The translations under genes were made by a program, and so were the position numbers. Below the pieces are notes generated by a model. The model did not search any database. It saw only the letters and a list, made by a program, of their open reading frames with translations, and was not told the DNA's origin. Below are positions 1 through 10,412 of a stretch of DNA of 64,000 nucleotides, piece by piece (position 1 is the stretch's first letter; each line of letters begins with the position of its first letter). Source of the stretch: Lepidostoma basale (Eukaryota; Arthropoda; Insecta; Trichoptera; Lepidostomatidae); NCBI GenBank assembly GCA_022606425.2, contig JAHDVF020000520.1, positions 62,001 through 126,000 on the forward strand, in the 5' to 3' direction.

Positions 1-640
1 CTGTAAATGCTTATTTAACATTTGGTCACCCCATCGCGCGGCGTTAGTGCGGTCAGTGACGGTGTCCTCTCCGAAGAATGACAAGAAAAAAAACTTATTT
101 ATAGTAAGAGCATCCTTTATCTGATTGTAATATACGGGCCGCGGGGATCATTAGCGCCAGCACCTACGCGCCCGCCCCCGCCCCCTTCCCCGCCCTGGTC
201 TTCCCTGAACCTCATTTATCCCCTCACCTTATTATGATGGATACTTTCTCTAGACTATTATTTAAAATATGCAACATTTTATATACACGTTTTTAGTAAA
301 TCGTCTTTGACTAAATAGTATAACACATTAATTAAATCAATAAATAAACATTTGTAAATACGCCCTAATAAAAAAAAAAGCGAACAATGCTAACTCATTG
401 TCTGCGGGAAGGGTATTAATACCCGTTTATGGACTGGTGGTGGCCGGCGGGAAGGGTATAAAAACCTGGGCTAAATAATGGTATAAAAATACACATGTTT
501 ATGCGCGCAAATCTACCTGCAGACAAAGTTTTAATTCAAGTTAACCTCAACTCAAAATATCATAATATTGTGTTTTTATATATATTTTCAATTTTCAATT
601 ATCCGAATTATATTGAAATAGTCCATTGTTTTGAAATAGT
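1..640. other. Unique AT-rich DNA, no gene seen
   Basis: No ORF or recognised repeat. Positions 135-215 are GC-rich. The segment 400-475 contains the direct repeat gcgggaagggtat twice (about 402 and 449). Confidence 0.5.
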
Positions 641-644
641 CCAG

Positions 645-861
645 TGTTAATGAAAAAACTGTGTTTTGTATCACAATTGTATTTTATTTTACGACAGCTG
701 TTTCATCAACCAATGTTGACATCATCAGGTGTTATAATACAATAATATTTTTGATATATTATTGTAACCCTGATGATGTCAACATTGGTTGATGAAATAG
801 CTGTCGTAAAATAAAATACAATTGTGATACAAAAACAAAGTTTTTTCATTGACAGTTACGA
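645..861. mobile_element. HHR-1a fold-back element
   Basis: Two inverted arms (about 645-745 and 752-861) are nearly complementary. Each holds a hammerhead-like core: CTGATGA at 770-776 on plus, its reverse complement at 722-728, then a hairpin with TCAAC/GTTGA pairing, then GAAAC (GAAAT in the plus arm), AGCT, GTC. A one-sided extension (aatagtccattgttttg, about 616-642) lies left of the arms. The same family recurs at 18.7, 19.5, 20.8, 21.8, 34.0 and 40.0 kb. I see no ORF. Confidence 0.75.
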
Positions 862-1466
862 ATTATATTTGTTAACAATGTTTCCACTTTCGAATTTTTG
901 TATATTTTTTTATTGTCACCTTTATAATAAGGAGAATAGTAATATCGTGGTTATGAAGGTACAATATCTTCGAATCAGGTCCAAAAGAATGAACTCAAAA
1001 ATGGAAGAACAATATGTTGACGTGTCAAAGTTATAAAAATAAAAAAATAATTAATATTTCTCTTAAAAGTGGGCTATACAAGTAATATAGCAATTAATTC
1101 AGAACCTAAATAATTGAGAATATTATATAATATAAAAAATGTATGCTATTTTCTGGGCATTAAATGAAATCATAAGGTAAAAACGCAAATATCACCAAGA
1201 AAGAGTACGAGATTATTTTGAATATATGAGAGCGAGAGAGGAAAACTTCGATTCTATCCGAAAGTAATTCGAAATGCGCACGATGCGCATGCGTGAGATC
1301 GTTTCTGGATTATTTTGAATTTTTTTCTGATTATTGTAGGATGACAGTAGTATAGAAAACAAAATAAGAACAATTAAGAGTTGTTAATTGTGAAATATTT
1401 AACGTGTGTGAAAAAAAATATTTACATTAAAAGTTAAAACATATTTCTGATTATGATTGTACAGTG
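862..1466. other. Unique AT-rich DNA, no gene seen
   Basis: One 70-codon ORF (824-1036) starts inside the HHR-1a arm and resembles nothing I know. It is probably chance. Confidence 0.45.
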
Positions 1467-1479
1467 AACCAGGTTTATA

Positions 1480-1998
1480 CAAACAAACAAACAAATAAAC
1501 AAACCATCACGCCGTTTCCCCGCAGGAGTAGGCAGAGAGAATGGACCGCCACACTACTCTATCCTGGTAAACCTCTCTAGCTTCCTCCACATTCATACAA
1601 CGAGTCATACACGCACGTTGATTCCTCCGACTTCTAACATGACCAACCTTTAAAATTTGATTAATTTGGTCATGCCACGTTTTCCTTGGTCTGCCTCCAC
1701 AACGTATACTTTCATAACTATTCTTTCTCCATCCATGCGTTCCATATGTCCGAACCATCGCAGCAATCCTTTCATAATTTTGTTCATAATATCTTCTTCC
1801 GCTCTACATTCCTTTCTTATATCAGCATTTGAGATTCTGTCGTATATCGTTATTCCACACATACGTCTTAGGGACCTCATCTCTACCGCATTTATTTTGC
1901 TTTCATCCTTCTTCTGCCAGTTCTATGCTTCGCTTTCATACATTAGGGATGGAACCAGAACTCCATTGTGAACGGCCATTGTGAATAAGGGTATATAT
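1480..1998 (-). mobile_element. LINE-A 3' end with GTTT tail and 13-bp TSD
   Basis: On the minus strand, two short frames encode the C-terminal end of a non-LTR reverse transcriptase protein: MRSLRRMCG, then GGRPRKTWHDQINQIL, then RACMTRCMNVEEAREV. The copy is frameshifted and 5'-truncated. Its 3' tail is GTTT repeats (1480-1504). The flanks aaccaggtttata at 1467-1479 and 1999-2011 are an exact 13-bp target-site duplication. Clade is unassigned; the C-terminus is of RTE style. Confidence 0.88.
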
Positions 1999-2011
1999 AA
2001 CCAGGTTTATA

Positions 2012-2582
2012 AGGGGTAAATAATCTTTACCCCCGTGAATATTTCACGGCTTGCAACTAGTATAAATTAAAAACAGTACAGTTTTCATTTTCAATAACGT
2101 TTGAATATAGAATTTCTAAGCTCAACAGAAATCTTATAAACAGAATTATGAATTCGCACATATACGAGTATTTAAATCGTACGCTAGATACGAACAGGTT
2201 TTCTAGAGAAAGTAAAGATACCTTATTAACAATATGGTATCGTTCCCTGGAGCCAATATTAAACTTGTTTGAAACTTTTTGCATGTATAAAAAAACGCAG
2301 CAAAAGTTATTACATTATCTATAAATATAAACATAATAATTATTTATTGATATAGAGCATAGGTTTCGAAAGTGGGTTCTTCAGCTCTCTGGGGTACTGG
2401 AATTAAGGGGGCTACCCTGATTTTGGTGAAAGTAAAGGGGGCCTTGTGAGTCATAAGCTGTGACCCGAAGAGGGAACCATGAGTTGCAAACATGTATTGA
2501 ACAATTTTAGAAAATATATCTAAATGTTTCTTCATGGTTACAATCCTGAGGATTGATCTGTAATAAGCTTCACTCATTTCCT
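2012..2582. other. No gene recognised
   Basis: An 80-codon minus-strand ORF (2344-2586) directly follows the LINE-E fragment on that strand. It is probably that element's 3' UTR or a chance frame. Confidence 0.4.
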
Positions 2583-2690
2583 TCACTCAATCCTGTCTCC
2601 AGCCAGTCTCTTCATCTCTGTGCAGCTGTCACAGCGCATGTTCCTAATCATCTGGTCCATATAGGCGTCCCTTGGACGGCCTTTACAATT
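2583..2690 (-). mobile_element. LINE-E reverse transcriptase C-terminal fragment
   Basis: Read on minus, the segment gives KGRPRDAYMDQMIRNM followed by RCDSCTEMKRLAGDR. This parallels the GRPRQEYLDQICRDMG and AELKRMEEMRR run of the longer LINE-E copy near 36.6 kb. It is truncated at both ends. Confidence 0.65.
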
Positions 2691-2789
2691 CTTACATATC
2701 AAACATGAATCTAATTTCTCTTTTTTTTATATATACGAGTACTTTGTACATACAACACTTACATTTAAAAAAAAAATTAAAATTACACA

Positions 2790-2820
2790 GACATGTTTCA
2801 GACAACCAGTCCTTCTTCAG
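2790..2820 (-). ncRNA. Hammerhead-like ribozyme core, HHR-5 left arm
   Basis: Minus strand: CTGAAGA (2814-2820), stem II GGAC/GUCU with loop TGGTT, GAAAC (2795-2799), loop AT, GTC (2790-2792). This fits CUGANGA...GAAA...UH. One extra nucleotide lies between the CUGANGA box and stem II. Only about two outer stem I pairs are evident. Confidence 0.6.
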
Positions 2821-2917
2821 TGATACATATTATAAAGATACATATTTGAAATATTATAAAATTGTTTACATGATCTGACAACAATATTTTAAATCTGTAT
2901 CTTTATAATATATATCA

Positions 2918-2948
2918 CTGAAGAAGGACTGGTTGTCCGAAACATGTC
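2918..2948 (+). ncRNA. Hammerhead-like ribozyme core, HHR-5 right arm
   Basis: Plus strand: CTGAAGA (2918-2924), stem II GGAC-TGGTT-GTCC, then GAAACATGTC ending at 2948. Stem III ACAUGU is a self-complementary hexamer, as in minimal type I hammerheads that work as dimers. Stem I pairing is weak in this copy, so activity is uncertain. Confidence 0.6.
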
Positions 2949-3020
2949 TATGTATTTTTTTTTAAATGTAAGTGTTGTGTATACAAAGTATATAAAAAAG
3001 AAATAGAGAAATAAAGCTTC

Positions 3021-3511
3021 TACAACACGAAGTGTGGCGAATATAGAAGAAACTTATTTAATTTATTACATACCGGAGAATACTTATCTAATTTGTTGCA
3101 TATCAGAGTTGTTGACTACAAATTTTTATATTAGTTAAGTTTGCGTTTTAAACAACAAAAAAAACATAGTTTTCAGTTTTTAATTATTTTTAAATCTGAA
3201 AAGGGGGTGTCCATCAAATCAGTTTAAGAAGCTATGGTTTGGATATAAATATACTACAGTACCTATATATATATTTTTTTATCTATTTTGTAAATTATTG
3301 GACGTAATGCGGTCAGTGAAATGAGCGCGATTATTTGAGCAAAAAATATTTTCTGAAGTAACAGTTATAGCCTTAAGGGAAAAGTGTTTTTCACAGCATT
3401 GTTACCAACTTTAACATAACTGGAATTTAACTAACTCACTAATCTTTGTGTCGTTTCTCCCCAAGAATAACTAAATGACGCCATTTATTATTTATTATTA
3501 TATCATTTTTT
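3021..3511. other. AT-rich DNA, nothing recognised
   Basis: No ORF of note and no repeat shared with the rest of the window. Confidence 0.4.
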
Positions 3512-3622
3512 AGACCTTCGTGGCAGAGTAGCAACAAGTATGGCTACCGCACCAAAGGTCTCGGGCTAGATTCCCGGCGATCTTGGTCTGGTAAAATTCA
3601 CGTGACAATAAATAAATAATAT
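3512..3622 (+). mobile_element. SINE-2a, truncated
   Basis: Begins gaccttcgtggcagagt (A-box-like TGGCAGAGT) with the B-box region ctagattcccggcgatc. The middle cagtgtgattgtcacactgtc segment is deleted; the copy resumes at ttggtctggtaaaattcacg. A decayed copy of the SINE-2 family. Confidence 0.75.
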
Positions 3623-3659
3623 ATGAATTTGCTGCAAGGGAATCCCTAGGGTTTAAACG

Positions 3660-3868
3660 TAACCAAAAACAAATATCATTAAGATAATCAAATGATTTTA
3701 CTGAAATCTCTTGATGAAAGTTCATTTTAAATAATAATTAAATAAACCGATGTATATTTAACTACTTTCAATTTTGTCTTTATTTCGATAGCGAGCCTGG
3801 CGAAATCGGTCGCTGTCGAAATAAAGACAAAAGTGGAAGTTGTTAAAAACTTCGTTTTATTTAATTAT
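3660..3868. mobile_element. HHR-3a fold-back element
   Basis: Arms tttgtctttatttcgatagcg and cgctgtcgaaataaagacaaa (about 3770-3793 and 3810-3833) flank gagcctggcgaaatcggt. A left one-sided extension (gataatcaaatgattttact through ttcattttaaataat, 3685-3735) recurs beside the 52.5 kb copy. The core reads GGCGAAATCGGTC; the CUGANGA box is deleted. Confidence 0.68.
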
Positions 3869-4648
3869 AACAAATATCATTCTTTAAGGAAACCTTCGGT
3901 TTTGCTTGTCACTTTGATAATTCGTTTGATTTTTTCATGACACGTTTTCATGGGTATTTCTTAACTTTGTTTTCCATCACATCGTTAACCTAGACTTTAG
4001 TCATATTTAATTCTTTATTGCATATATAATTCTACCATTTGACACAACAACATTTATGGTAAAAAGTATTTATTTAATTTCAATTATAAGGGTGAGTTTC
4101 TCGCGACTTTCGAATAACAAAGCTATGATAGTGATCTTTGTATGGAGAATCGCTCCATAAAAACGAGTAAATAAATGCCTACCAAAACTATATACGAACC
4201 GGTCGGGAATTTTCACGAAGTAGATCGTATAATTTATGCTTTAAAGCACATGAAAATAAATACACGGCATTATGCGATGTGCACTTGCGTAAAGCAAGCG
4301 TATTATTCCGTAAGCGAGAAGAATTTTTATTTACTCGAAATACCACGAACCGAGACAAAGCAACAAACATATTATATTGTAGCTGTCTGTCTAGTGATGG
4401 GAAACATCAAAAATTTATTCGATAAATTCCAGAAATATTTCCTAAAAACAATTAATATTACAATAATTGATACAGAACATTTGAATATTTTACTATCGTT
4501 TTTATTTACTCTTATATACATAAAACACTCGATTTGAGCTAATTTATCGGATCCTGATTTAGTGGAAAACCTGTGGAAGCAGAATGCATGAGTAACAAGA
4601 GGCAATGTAATATCTTCGAAAATTGTTAAGATATATACATATAAATAA
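3869..4648. other. No recognised gene; one 120-codon ORF
   Basis: A plus-strand ORF at 4175-4537 is the longest frame not explained by a transposable element in this part. It has no family motif I recognise and sits in AT-rich DNA. I treat it as chance. Confidence 0.35.
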
Positions 4649-4827
4649 CTAGCTGACCCGGCGAACTTCGTACCGCCTCAGAATCAATAAATGTTGTGTT
4701 AACTTATTAGTTGAATTAAATTCAGTTTTAATACTTAAAATGAATTAAATTCAATAAATGTGCAAAAATGAAAATGAAAAGTATTTGAATTACATTGATA
4801 TGAATGTAATTCACATGGCAGCAAGGG
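4649..4827 (-). mobile_element. Helitron-like 3' terminal fragment
   Basis: Reverse-complement match to the right end of the Helitron at 53.1-53.8 kb: CTAG terminus at 4649-4652, ggcgaacttcgtaccgcc hairpin segment, then aataaatgttgtgttaac, and an internal gaattacattgatatgaatg palindrome. It lacks the MITE-X insertion seen at 53.5 kb, so it shows the empty site. Confidence 0.72.
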
Positions 4828-4880
4828 CTAAAACTCTTCAAGAGCTGTATGGCCATAAGAAGTAAGTAAGTAAGTGACAT
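4828..4880 (+). mobile_element. LINE-F 3' end with AAGT tail
   Basis: aaaactcttcaagagctgta then tggccataagaagtaagtaa matches the end of the longer LINE-F copy at 59.1 kb, including the AAGT repeat tail. Only about the last 50 bp remain. Confidence 0.7.
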
Positions 4881-5089
4881 GTCTCGCTTTACAAAGAGGT
4901 TATTGAAAAGTGAAGTGTTTTCAGTATTTTTTTTTCTCAAAAGATTTACACCTAGGAATTTAAAAAATAAATATTATTCACACCGAAAGGATACTATCAC
5001 ATATCTTGTACGAAATAAAGGGCTATTCATTATTTCAAAATAATAAATTCAGGGTTGTCTTTATTGAAGTGTACGATTCAACGAAAGAA

Positions 5090-5460
5090 TATTTGGTATT
5101 ACTTATTTATCATGAAATTGTAAAGAGTTCGCCCCGTCCCTAGAGCTGAATACTGAGGGCAATAATTACAAGTAATGCAAGATACGCATTCAATTAGATT
5201 TAACAAGTCGTGAGTACAGAACGAACAGGTATTCAACGCGTGACCTCTCGCCTCGCCACTGCAGCTTGGCGTTACAAGCCGAGTCCTAATTCGACGGCAT
5301 TCCCAATACTCCGTCTTTGTGCGATTCGAAAAATCGGGTCTAATGAGACGGTGAAAATAATTGCAATCGCCATTGTTCGGCACTGGTGAGCCGGGGCTTT
5401 GCAGAGTGCATGCTAATTAGGTCGTACGCTGGGAATATGTGAGCTGGTACTTGTCGTAAT
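5090..5460. other. GC-richer unique island
   Basis: This stretch has more G+C than its surroundings, no TE similarity within the window and no convincing ORF. It contains homeodomain-type sites such as gctaattagg. Conserved non-coding DNA is possible but untested. Confidence 0.3.
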
Positions 5461-5601
5461 CACAAGTCTCATTAAGTAGGTACTAAGCTAGCACTGTATG
5501 CACTGGAAATGGTATTGTTTGTTAGACGCAATATACTGTAATTATAACCCAAATAACAACAAAGATTTTTGACCTTAAGGACGTAGTAATTATTATTATA
5601 A

Positions 5602-6083
5602 TAAGTTTGTTGAATCGCTTGTGCCGACCCTTGTGTATGGAAGTGAAGCATGGAACTGGCAAAATAATGATAAAAGTAGAATAAACGCAGTAGAAATGAG
5701 ATCTCTAAGACGAATGTGTGGCAAATCTGTATATGATAGAGTGTCAAATGCAAGTATAAGAAGTGAATGCGGTGCGAATGAAAGTGTTATGAACAAAATA
5801 ATAAAAGGGTCGTTAAAATGGTTTGGAATGGTGAAGAAGGTATATGTAAACGACGTGAACGGAGATAAAAATGGAGGAAGACCAAGGAAAACGTGGCACG
5901 ATCAAATCAATCAAATATTAAATATCGGTCACATGAGGAGTCGTAGAAATCGATGTGCGTGCATGACAAGATGTATGAATGTAGAGGATTCGAAAGAAGT
6001 ATGTCAGGACAGAACAGTGTGGCGTTCCATTCTTTCTGTCTACCCCTCCGGATAGACGGCGTGATGATTAGTTAGTTAGTTAG
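5602..6083 (+). mobile_element. LINE-A 3' end with TTAG tail
   Basis: The ORF at 5621-6055 encodes LVYGSEAWNWQNNDKSRINA, then MRSLRRMCGKSVYDRVS, then GGRPRKTWHDQINQILNIG and TRCMNVEDSKEVCQDRTVWR: the C-terminal end of a non-LTR reverse transcriptase. An internal deletion removes the GHMERM segment (KWFGMVKKV). It ends in the TTAG tail. The 5' junction agtttgttgaatcgcttgtg is shared with the copy ending near 18027. Confidence 0.85.
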
Positions 6084-6085
6084 TT

Positions 6086-6316
6086 GTTAATTCGCTCTTT
6101 GCTCATTACAGCATGAGCCAAATAGATGTAAAGGATATAGCTATCATATCGATTCTCGGTACATGTGATAGGTAGTCAATCTATCGTCATGTTATTGTCT
6201 CATGAATTTTGCACCACACCAAAGATAGTGTGACAATCACACTGCCATCGCCGGGAATCGAACCTGGAACCTTCGGGGTGGCAGTCAAAGCACTTATCAC
6301 TCACCCACCAAGATCA
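6086..6316 (-). mobile_element. SINE-2b, long-tail form
   Basis: On minus: tRNA-like head with B box ggttcgattcccggcgatgg, then cagtgtgattgtcacactat, then a tail through tatcgatttggctcatgctg shared with SINE-2d. It abuts the TTAG tail of LINE-A. Confidence 0.82.
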
Positions 6317-6627
6317 TCATTATTAAGAAAATAACAAAAACGAATAGTAACCTTAAGGACATTGTAATGTATCGTATATATCTAGAAGGCAGCACATATG
6401 GATTAATTATTAATTTCTTATGAACTTCACAAATTATCAGTTATGTAAAACTCCATAAAAAGTATTATATAATAATATATTTATAACGTTTTACAAATAT
6501 TTCTTATTTCAAGGAAGTTAACTGAAACAAGTTTTGTTGGGTATTATCAAATGCCTATACGTGATAATGATACGTGATAGAAATATGACATCAGAAAAAT
6601 ACGTAAAGATTTATAAATGCTTTATAT

Positions 6628-6800
6628 TGAAAGTTAAGGCTTTAGCTCTGTGGAATTCCACTGTAATAAGTTTTAATAACTCTTTGTTTAGTTTTTTGTT
6701 ATATACTCGTATTTACACTTGAAGATGGAGGTCTCCTCCGTAACATGTCGTGATATTTAATATTTTAATATTTTAGTGGATAATAAACTCTTTTTTTAAA
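6628..6800 (+). mobile_element. HHR-9a single-arm element
   Basis: Has the one-sided extension aaggctttagctctgtggaa (6633-) followed by an arm with core TTGAAGA, stem II GGAGGTCTCCTCC, then GTAACATGTC. Box 2 has lost GAAA, so it is presumably inactive. It continues with tttagtggataataaactc, which recurs at 45.09 kb. Confidence 0.6.
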
Positions 6801-6851
6801 TTTTTTTTATTTATTTTTTAAAAACCCCAATTGGGTTATATGGTTACATTT

Positions 6852-7245
6852 TTAGATCTTACTATTAATTATGTATTGTTTAAGATATTTTTTATATTGA
6901 GTTTTAGTGAGATTTCTTGTGTCTTTTGGTAGTTCATTGTAAAGTTTCAGTCCGTTGTTCAATATCCTTGATTGTCCTGTCTTAGGTCGTGCAATCGGTA
7001 AGTCACAATTCCTGGTCCAGTGTCTGTGTATGTCTGAATTTTTAGTTAATTTGTAGGTGCTGTCTGTTGTCTTTTCCATAGTCACTCTGTGTACTATTTT
7101 TAAGGTCTCATATTTGGTCAGGTCTGAAATGTCCATTTGTTTTGTTTGTCTGTAAACTTGTATGGTTGGGGTAAGGTTATATACATTTGCCAAAATGTAC
7201 ATAAATGCTTTTCATTGAATAAATCAATTAAATATTCCAATTTCA
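6852..7245 (-). mobile_element. CR1/Jockey-like LINE C-terminal fragment
   Basis: A 116-codon minus ORF (6852-7202) ends DLPIARPKTGQSRILNNGLK, then LYNELPKDTRN and a Lys-rich KYLKQYII tail. This layout (Arg-rich loop, YNELP, Lys-rich tail) is typical of the last domain of CR1/Jockey-type ORF2. It is 5'-truncated; the clade call is an inference. Confidence 0.6.
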
Positions 7246-7251
7246 ATAAAT

Positions 7252-7442
7252 CGGGTGGTGGTCTAGGGGATAGAACGCTTGGCTCCTGATCCAGGGGACA
7301 TGGGTTCAAGCCTGGACACGACCAGATTCCTTCTTCATAATAATGAGCTATTTTCTGCTCACATTGAAGATTGTAAAATAAATTCTAATATCATTGATTA
7401 AAATCATTGGTATTAGTCTTTTTTAAAAAAAAAAAAATAAAT
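7252..7442 (+). mobile_element. SINE-1a, tRNA-derived SINE
   Basis: The head gtggtggtctaggggatag holds an A-box-like motif, and gggttcaagcctggacacg holds a B-box-like motif. The body is shared with two other copies (11.8 and 17.8 kb). It ends in ttagtctttttt and poly-A; ataaat flanks both ends, a possible short TSD. Confidence 0.85.
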
Positions 7443-8110
7443 GACAATATACGGTCAGACAAAAATTGATCTTTGAAATAGTTATTTTTAATTGTTTGAT
7501 TGCCTTTTCCAAGGGCATTACCTGATAAAGGTTAATTTTGTAAACTGAATGACAATCTTTGCTCATGCTATCGAAGAACAGTTACTGTAAATAGTAAGTA
7601 GTAAACGAAGCATTTTTTTGAGTTTGGAATACTTATACATAAGTCATAAGTATTTGTTTATTTATCGTCTTTTGTATATACAATATTCACCGTGGAATAT
7701 GCATGTGCACGCAATTCGTGTCTAAGTATTGTGATCGGAGTGCCTTCTCGGAACAGCCTCGCGGGAGGGAGGGAGAGGTGGCGAGCCTTGCACGTAAGGA
7801 TTAAAGGTAAGAACAAGAGGACGCTATCTGCTGCCCGGACATCTCACGAAGTGGTCCCGGGGTCCTTATAATGCATAATAGTATGTAATATCCTTGTTCA
7901 TAGGACTATCTGCCGAGTATCGCGAAATTAAACATATTGTACTGGCTCGAGAAGGAAGAAGGAACACATTACAATTGTGTCGCTTGTAGATAATGTTTTA
8001 ACGGATTCTTGTTAATAACACTGTTTTTGGACTTATTATTTATAACACGTTCTGCCTGCTAGGGTATAATTAAACTTTTAGATATTAAATAATAATAAAA
8101 ACTTTGTATT
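7443..8110. other. No gene recognised; GC-rich patch
   Basis: Positions 7735-7870 are GC-rich (cgcgggagggagggagaggt and onward), unique in the window and without an ORF. Positions 8085-8135 resemble the outer arm of HHR-7. Confidence 0.35.
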
Positions 8111-8119
8111 TAACCTCGG

Positions 8120-8640
8120 TATGGTTATTATAACGCATTGGTTCGGAGCAGACTCGAAAGTGGTTCTGTGATATGCAGTCCTCACGAGGCGAGATATTCC
8201 GTTATGCTGGAGAGAGTTCAGAAAAAAATTCTGAGGTATCTCTACATGAGGGAGTATGGTAGTTATCCGTGGCTCTATCCCACGGCATTTCTTTTAGGAA
8301 TGCTCGGAACCAATTCTTTACAGCTTCGAAGAGATGGGCATCTCATAACCCATTTCTTTAAATAATTCAGGGGATATTTCGAGAACTCGGCCGTGCTAGA
8401 GGGTGTTGGTCTTTTTGTCCCTGATAAATTTCTCCGACAGCGACAGCACAGATTGTTTTACCAACCAGCCACCAGAACCAATCTGCGTCTGGTGACACCG
8501 GTGGGAAGAGCAATTAGTTTGCTGAATGCGGTCTCCTCGGAGATCGACGTCTTTAATATTAGTGAAGGTACGTTCAGGGGACAAATACTCTTGACTTTAG
8601 AAAGTATGTTGTCTTCCTAATGTCGAACCATCTCTAATGC
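8120..8640 (+). mobile_element. LINE-J1, Jockey/CR1-like ORF2 C-terminus
   Basis: Two frames (8138-8365, 8393-8620), broken by a stop, encode RLESGSVICSPHEARYSVML, ERVQKKILRYLYMREYGSYP, then VPDKFLRQRQHRLFYQPATR and TNLRLVTPVGRAISLLN. This matches the thumb and C-terminal layout of Jockey/CR1-type reverse transcriptases and parallels LINE-J2 at 47.5 kb. It is 5'-truncated. Confidence 0.8.
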
Positions 8641-8718
8641 GTTCCTGGTACTTTGTTGTATTTTTATAATATTTTACCTGTACTTAATAGATTCTTGAAA
8701 CATTTTCCTGTTCGTAAT

Positions 8719-8815
8719 GTCGAACAAGGTGCGTCGGGATATAATAGTGTGGAGGTCCATCCCCCTGCCTACCCTTTCGGGGAAACGGCGTAATGGTTTG
8801 TTGTTGTTGCTGTAA
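8719..8815 (+). mobile_element. LINE-A terminal fragment with TTG tail
   Basis: gtgtggaggtccatcccc, ctgcctaccctttcggggaa and acggcgtaatggtttgttgt are the last ~80 bp of LINE-A, with a GTT repeat tail. Confidence 0.75.
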
Positions 8816-8852
8816 ATATATAAAAAGACATCCGATTGAAGTGAATGAATAA

Positions 8853-9072
8853 AGGCAGAAACATACTATTAACACGCCACGCCACCCGATGCCACGTGAT
8901 GCGTGTTGAGTCGAATCAAATTGTATTGTTTTCTATGAACAGAATCACACTACGAACACCCGACGCGACGCCATGCGCGCCCACGCCACCCGATCCAGAC
9001 GAGCTAGATCGACGTGTTGCCGATGGTGGGAGTAAACACGCCACGTCGCGTGTTAATAGTATGTTTCTGCCT
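8853..9072. mobile_element. 220-bp MITE, PIF/Harbinger-like
   Basis: Terminal inverted repeats starting AGGCAGAAACATACTATT are perfect for 25 bp (8853-8877 and 9048-9072). TAA at 8850-8852 and 9073-9075 is a 3-bp target duplication. A 3-bp TWA duplication suggests PIF/Harbinger. The interior is GC-rich and non-coding. It is the only copy in the window. Confidence 0.78.
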
Positions 9073-9099
9073 TAATTAACTCGATGATGACAAATGACA

Positions 9100-9335
9100 A
9101 ATGAAATCAAATAATATAAATGAAAATGTCTCTCCTCTAGGAGTTTCATTAAGTTTTTTTTATGGAATGACATGTCTATTCCATTTCGAAAGGGAAACAA
9201 CATTTGATAATGCTTTAGAAGGGCGAAACATGTCATTCCATAATAAAACTCCTAGAAGATATACGTTTTCATTTATATTAAATATTTAATATGGAGTTTT
9301 ACATCATTGTTCAATAAACAATAAATAAATGAAAT
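9100..9335. mobile_element. HHR-4a fold-back element
   Basis: The arm ending ggaatgacatgtc (9165-9177) mirrors gaaacatgtcattcc (9226-9240). The core reads TTGATAATGC..GGGCGAAACATGTC. As in all HHR-4 copies, the catalytic box is altered (GATAA instead of GATGA). The outer arms cctctaggagttt and aaactcctagaag are mirrored. Confidence 0.65.
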
Positions 9336-9367
9336 TAACATCAGTCATTGACCGTGTTTGAAGTGAA

Positions 9368-9450
9368 TATACAAATGTGGAGAAGTCAGAGAAAAATATC
9401 AGGATAGAATAATATGGATGTCCATCATCTTTACCTACATGCAGAACCGG
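9368..9450 (+). mobile_element. Probable decayed LINE-A 3' fragment
   Basis: gtggagaagtcagagaaaaa and tatcaggatagaataatatg followed by gatgtccatcatctttacct resemble the end of LINE-A, without a clear tail. Positions 9451-9743 show nothing else. Confidence 0.4.
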
Positions 9451-9743
9451 TGTAAGGGTAAATTAAAACACGTAGGGTTGATTGACCATATGAATATGTC
9501 ACACTCGATTGCTGTATATACGCATATCGGCTAAAAAACCCGTATCGTCTAAATAGGGGGCAATTTCAATGCAATTTTTAAACATGTGACAACGATGACC
9601 GCTGTAATTGCTCAATTATGCACGCGAGGTGTTCCACTTTTGTTAATACATACCACAGTCATTCCAAGGTGGCGAGGACAATCATAATTATTATCGAAAT
9701 AATTACGTATTTAATTATACTTGTAAATTATATTAAACTTACA

Positions 9744-10243
9744 AACTAACCATCATGCCGTCTCCCCGAAGTGGTAGCAGAAATAATGAATTTCCACACT
9801 TTTATTCATGACATACTTCTCTCAATTCTTCAATATTCATACATCGTATCATGTACGCACGTCGATTTCTCCGACTCCTCGCGTGGCCTACATTTTTTTT
9901 TATTCGATCGCACCACGTTTTCCTCGGTCTTCCTCTATTTCTAGTTCCATTTATATCGATAACATATGCTTATTTACCATTATTTCTTAATTCATTCCAT
10001 AAGTCTAAACCATCTTAATGATCCTTTCATTATTTTATTCATAATCACACCGCATTCACATCTTAAAGGTATTTTAGTTCGGCACTCTATTATACACACA
10101 TTTTACGCACATTAGTCTAAAAGATCTCATTTCTACTGCATTTATTCTACTTTCATCCTTCTTTTTCAGTGCTTCGCTTCCATACATAAGAGTCGGGACA
10201 AGAACACCATTGTGCACTGCCACATTTGCTTTTTTGGGTGGAC
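9744..10243 (-). mobile_element. LINE-A 3' end, decayed
   Basis: Minus-strand copy beginning (3' end) at aactaaccatcatgccgtct and running to ccattgtgcactgccacat. The frames are broken, but the LINE-A order (tail, CMNVEE, RGRPRKTW, RSLRR, YGSEA) is recognisable at DNA level. Confidence 0.75.
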
Positions 10244-10412
10244 TTTATTTACATTTATATGTTTACAGATGATTTGATAATTATAATTTAAATAATATCT
10301 AAAATATTTCATTTCGATTAATTAACATACAGTTATTATTTTTCACTATTACGTTTATTTATGAGAAATCCACCTCATACGAAGAGCAACCCTCAACCAC
10401 ATTGATCTATAG

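Larger units (their letters stand above)
2730..3020. mobile_element. HHR-5 fold-back element
   Basis: Inverted arms at about 2735-2835 and 2900-3005 flank a short AT-rich centre. Both arms keep an intact hammerhead-type core (see the two ncRNA entries). Outer arm sequence around tgtacatacaacacttac is also mirrored at 2966-2990. This is the only HHR-5 copy in the window. Confidence 0.72.

Noticed and set aside
4175..4537. 120-codon plus-strand ORF
   Set aside because: No recognisable domain, AT-rich low-complexity codons, no flanking gene signals; likely chance.
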